NCBI GenBank assembly: GCA_900555175.1
Contig: USJT01000063.1
Span: forward strand, 1 to 6,511
Origin: an uncultured bacterium
Lineage (GTDB): Bacteria; Cyanobacteriota; Vampirovibrionia; Gastranaerophilales; Gastranaerophilaceae
Length of the DNA stretch: 6,511 nucleotides
Direction: 5' to 3'
Within the stretch, counting starts at the first letter, position 1, and the number at the start of each line of letters is the position of its first letter. Below the pieces are notes generated by a model. The model did not search any database. It was not told the origin of the DNA and saw only the letters and a program-made list of their open reading frames with translations. The position numbers were made by a program, and so were the translations under genes. Positions 3,894 to 6,511 of the stretch are shown in pieces.

Positions 3894-6275
3894 TTATATA
3901 TCTAAACCACCTGATAAAGATAATGAAGTAGATTTTTTAAGAGCAGGATAATTATCAATTTTGTGAGTTTTTACAAAATCAATTGCTTCATTCCTTGCCA
4001 TTTCAAGAATTTTGGCATCTCTCACTATATCCGAAATTACTAAATCAGGCAGTCCGCTTTGTCTTGTGCCTAAAAATTCTCCCGGACCTCTTATTTGCAA
4101 ATCCTTTTCAGCAATTACAAAGCCGTCATTTGTTTGCGTCATAATATTCAAACGTTCTCTAGTTTCTTGAGATTTTGTAGAAGTATGCAAAATGCAATAT
4201 GATTGAAGATCACTTCTTCCAACCCTTCCTCTTAATTGGTGCAACTGAGAAAGTCCAAAGCGTTCTGCATTTTCAATTAGCATTACTGTTGCATTTGGAA
4301 CATCAACACCTACTTCAACAACTGTTGTAGAAACTAAAATATCATATTTTTTATCTTTAAAATCAGCCATTACTTTGTCTTTTTCATCATTTTTCAATTT
4401 CCCGTGTAGCAGCCCAATTTTAAATTGTGGGAATACTTCATTTTGCAATCTTTCAGCTTCAATAGTTGCAGCTTTTGCCGATAAAGTTTCGCTTTCTTCA
4501 ATTAGCGGATAAACAACGTATGCTTGTCTGCCTTCTTCAATTTCATGTCTTATCAAGTCATAGACACCTTTATGAGAGGTTACAAGTGATGTTTTAATCG
4601 GCTTTCTACCCTTTGGAAGTTCATCAATTACAGTGAGATCCAAGTCACCATGAACGGTTAGGGCGAGTGTTCTTGGTATTGGAGTTGCTGTCATTGTTAA
4701 AATTTGAGGATTTTGAGATTTCTTCTTTAAAACATTTCTTTGTTTAACTCCAAATCTGTGTTGTTCATCAACAACAATTGCTCCGAGATTGTTGAAATCA
4801 ACTCCTTCTTGAATTAGTGCATGGGTTCCTACTGCAATATTCATTTGACCGTTTAGCAAATCAGTCCTGAATTTTTCTCTAACCTTTTTCCCTTGGCTTC
4901 CTAAGAATAATCCGACACTTATTCCCATTGGAGTAAGCCATTTTTGAAGATTGTTATAGTGTTGCTGTGCTAAAATTTCAGTCGGCGCCATTAGTGCTCC
5001 CTGATAGCCGTTTTCAACACCTGCAAGAAGCATAATTGTCGCAACAACAGTTTTCCCGCTTCCGACATCTCCTTGAAGTAATCTTGCCATCGGAATATCT
5101 GAATTTAAGTCATTTAAAATTTCATTTACAGCGCGCTTTTGCCCACCTGTAAGCTCAAATGGGAGATTGTCAATAAATTGTCTAACAAGTCCATGTTCTT
5201 TTATTTTTAGAGCTAAAGCCGAATGATTATGAGAATTTTGTTCTCTTAAAGTTACAAGTTTTAACTGGATTAAGAAAAGTTCTTCAAATATAAGAGAAAA
5301 TCTTGCCTGTTCTAAAAGCTCCATACTTTCAGGAAAATGTATTTGTTCAACTGCTGTTTTTTTATCTAATATTCCGTATTTTTCTCTTATAAAATCAGGT
5401 AAAACATTTTCAATTTCATTTTTGTATGTTTGAATTGCATTATATATTGCTCTGCGCAAAACCTTGATACTTAAATCTCCCCAGACACTATATATCGGGA
5501 CTATTCTTGCAAGGTTTAGGTTTGAATTTTTATCCTCTAAAAATTCTCCTGTCATTATTGAATAATTTGGTTTATCAAACGTTAATTTGCCGTCATAATT
5601 GTTTCTTTTTACCTTTCCTGAAATCATTATTCCTGCATTTGCAGGAAATTGTGCTTTTATTCTCTCTAACATAAAGCGGTTAGATTTAGCTTGGAAAAAA
5701 CTTAAATCAAGTCTTCCGCTTTCATCTGCAACAGAAACTTTTACGACCGAAAGGTTATTCCTTGTATTAAAAGCTGAAACTGATTTTATATAGGCAAATA
5801 CAGTTGTTGTTTCGTCCTCTTTCAAATCACGAATTAGTGTTCTTGAAGAATAGTCGATATGTTTTTTAGGAAAATACATAATTAAATCTTGAACTGTGTA
5901 AATTCCAAGCTTATTCAATTTGTAAGCTATTTTAGGACCGACACCTTTCATATACATTACATCTGTACCTTTTGCAGGTTTTAGTTTTGAATTTTTAGGG
6001 ATTTCTTCTGTTTGTTTTGGCGATGTTTCAGATTTTAAAATTTTTATTAATCTGTCAATACTTCTTCTTCTCTCGTTTATTCCTGCAAAGGGGTAATGCT
6101 CAAACATCTCAGCCAAGACAGCCCATTTAGGATTTTTTTTAGAAAGTTTGTAATATCTTTTTGCTTCATTTGCGATAAATGTTGAAAAAGCCTGCGTTTT
6201 ACCGTGAATATCAATATATTTATATTGAATTTCAATTTCAATAGCTTTTTTCAATTGTTCAATATTATCAATCAC
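3894..6275 (-). CDS. recG: ATP-dependent DNA helicase RecG
   Basis: A complete 793-residue RecG, which unwinds and reverses stalled replication forks and branch-migrates Holliday junctions. Domains in order: an N-terminal extension (1-105) absent from the ~690-residue E. coli protein; a helix-hairpin-helix-like MKGVGPKIAYKLNKLGI (109-125); the wedge OB domain (~150-245) that binds the junction; and the IHFP motif (312-315). The helicase core follows, with Walker A GDVGSGKT (402-409), the DEQH box (503-506), TATPIPRTLA (529-538), HGKL (624-627), the VVEVGVDVPNA motif (652-662) and QLHQLRGRVGR (677-687). The RecG-specific QIRGPGEFLGTRQSG is at 727-741. No catalytic motif is missing. The start is GTG (6273-6275), the first start codon after an in-frame TAA. 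It overlaps the cyclase stop by eight bases, and the nearest GAGG lies 12 bases away, so translation is probably coupled to the cyclase. A weaker alternative start is TTG at codon 8. No clear terminator follows it. Confidence 0.97.
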   Translation of the reverse strand: MIDNIEQLKKAIEIEIQYKYIDIHGKTQAFSTFIANEAKRYYKLSKKNPKWAVLAEMFEHYPFAGINERRRSIDRLIKILKSETSPKQTEEIPKNSKLKPAKGTDVMYMKGVGPKIAYKLNKLGIYTVQDLIMYFPKKHIDYSSRTLIRDLKEDETTTVFAYIKSVSAFNTRNNLSVVKVSVADESGRLDLSFFQAKSNRFMLERIKAQFPANAGIMISGKVKRNNYDGKLTFDKPNYSIMTGEFLEDKNSNLNLARIVPIYSVWGDLSIKVLRRAIYNAIQTYKNEIENVLPDFIREKYGILDKKTAVEQIHFPESMELLEQARFSLIFEELFLIQLKLVTLREQNSHNHSALALKIKEHGLVRQFIDNLPFELTGGQKRAVNEILNDLNSDIPMARLLQGDVGSGKTVVATIMLLAGVENGYQGALMAPTEILAQQHYNNLQKWLTPMGISVGLFLGSQGKKVREKFRTDLLNGQMNIAVGTHALIQEGVDFNNLGAIVVDEQHRFGVKQRNVLKKKSQNPQILTMTATPIPRTLALTVHGDLDLTVIDELPKGRKPIKTSLVTSHKGVYDLIRHEIEEGRQAYVVYPLIEESETLSAKAATIEAERLQNEVFPQFKIGLLHGKLKNDEKDKVMADFKDKKYDILVSTTVVEVGVDVPNATVMLIENAERFGLSQLHQLRGRVGRSDLQSYCILHTSTKSQETRERLNIMTQTNDGFVIAEKDLQIRGPGEFLGTRQSGLPDLVISDIVRDAKILEMARNEAIDFVKTHKIDNYPALKKSTSLSLSGGLDI

Positions 6276-6511
6276 TTATGCGCAAAACCTCATAAATATC
6301 CATTTTTTTAGCTTTACCACGGATAGTTACATCTGCAATTTTTATAACATCGGTAATCTCGCTTACATAAGAGTAGGTGGAACTGCTTATGAGTAGGTTT
6401 GTTTTATAAACTTTGTTATAACTTTCAATACGGCTTGCAAGGTTTACGGTATCCCCAATTACGGTGTATTCAAGACGTTTTTCTGAACCTATGTTTCCGA
6501 CAAAAGCTTCA
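6268..6511 (-). CDS. Class III adenylate cyclase, C-terminal fragment
   Basis: Only the last 80 residues are in the window; the N-terminus lies beyond the right edge. The frame is open from the edge to the TGA at 6268-6270. The fragment is the C-terminal part of a class III cyclase catalytic domain: FVGNIGSEKRLEYTVIGD, then VNLASRIE with the N-x-x-x-R pair that stabilises the transition state, then LLISSSTYSYV and the closing IRGKAKKMDIYEV. The Thr in EYTVIGD sits where purine choice is set. Thr or Asp there is typical of adenylate rather than guanylate cyclases, so cAMP is the likely product. The partner lysine and the metal-binding aspartates are not visible. Sensor or membrane domains that these proteins often carry upstream cannot be judged. 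Its last eight bases overlap recG, implying co-transcription. Family call is firm, substrate call is moderate. Confidence 0.92.
   Translation of the reverse strand, partial: EAFVGNIGSEKRLEYTVIGDTVNLASRIESYNKVYKTNLLISSSTYSYVSEITDVIKIADVTIRGKAKKMDIYEVLRISD

Overview
The window is a strongly AT-rich stretch of bacterial DNA in which every supportable gene lies on the minus strand. It therefore reads from right (6511) to left (1). Coding density is high and all recognisable housekeeping genes look intact. The RecG protein has an N-terminal extension of about 105 residues, of the kind seen in cyanobacterial-type and Thermotoga-type RecG. The cyclase fragment has the Y-T-x-I-G-D...N-L-A-S-R signature common in cyanobacterial class III adenylate cyclases. 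With the AT-rich codon use, this suggests a non-photosynthetic, host-associated relative of Cyanobacteria (Vampirovibrionia/Melainabacteria, e.g. Gastranaerophilales). That placement is an inference, not a proof; another AT-rich lineage is possible.

Layout in transcription order. At the right edge is the C-terminal 80 residues of a class III nucleotide cyclase (6268-6511). Its stop overlaps the GTG start of recG (3894-6275) by 8 bases, so the two are probably translated from one message. Next come two unrecognised genes, called here hypA (2690-3793, 367 aa) and hypB (1678-2451, 257 aa). Each has its own upstream region and an intrinsic terminator behind it. The pair shares a VIINNY-type motif near the N-terminus, a glycine-rich hydrophobic segment, a low-complexity charged linker and a separate C-terminal region. 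Their upstream regions also share a nearly identical 19-base direct-repeat element and a 36-42 base AT-rich leader ending in the Shine-Dalgarno sequence. After hypB follow rpiB (ribose-5-phosphate isomerase B, 1127-1567), rsfS (ribosomal silencing factor, 632-1024) and the first 188 residues of a tetratricopeptide-repeat protein (1-565), which runs off the left edge.

The housekeeping genes are ordinary: DNA repair/replication restart, pentose phosphate metabolism and ribosome hibernation. The most interesting part is the hypA/hypB cassette, two dissimilar-bodied proteins with matched N-terminal design and matched promoter-leader architecture. They look like co-regulated members of an undescribed protein family inserted between recG and rpiB. 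No RNA genes, mobile elements, CRISPR arrays or prophage genes were seen, and no intergenic gap exceeds 300 bases.
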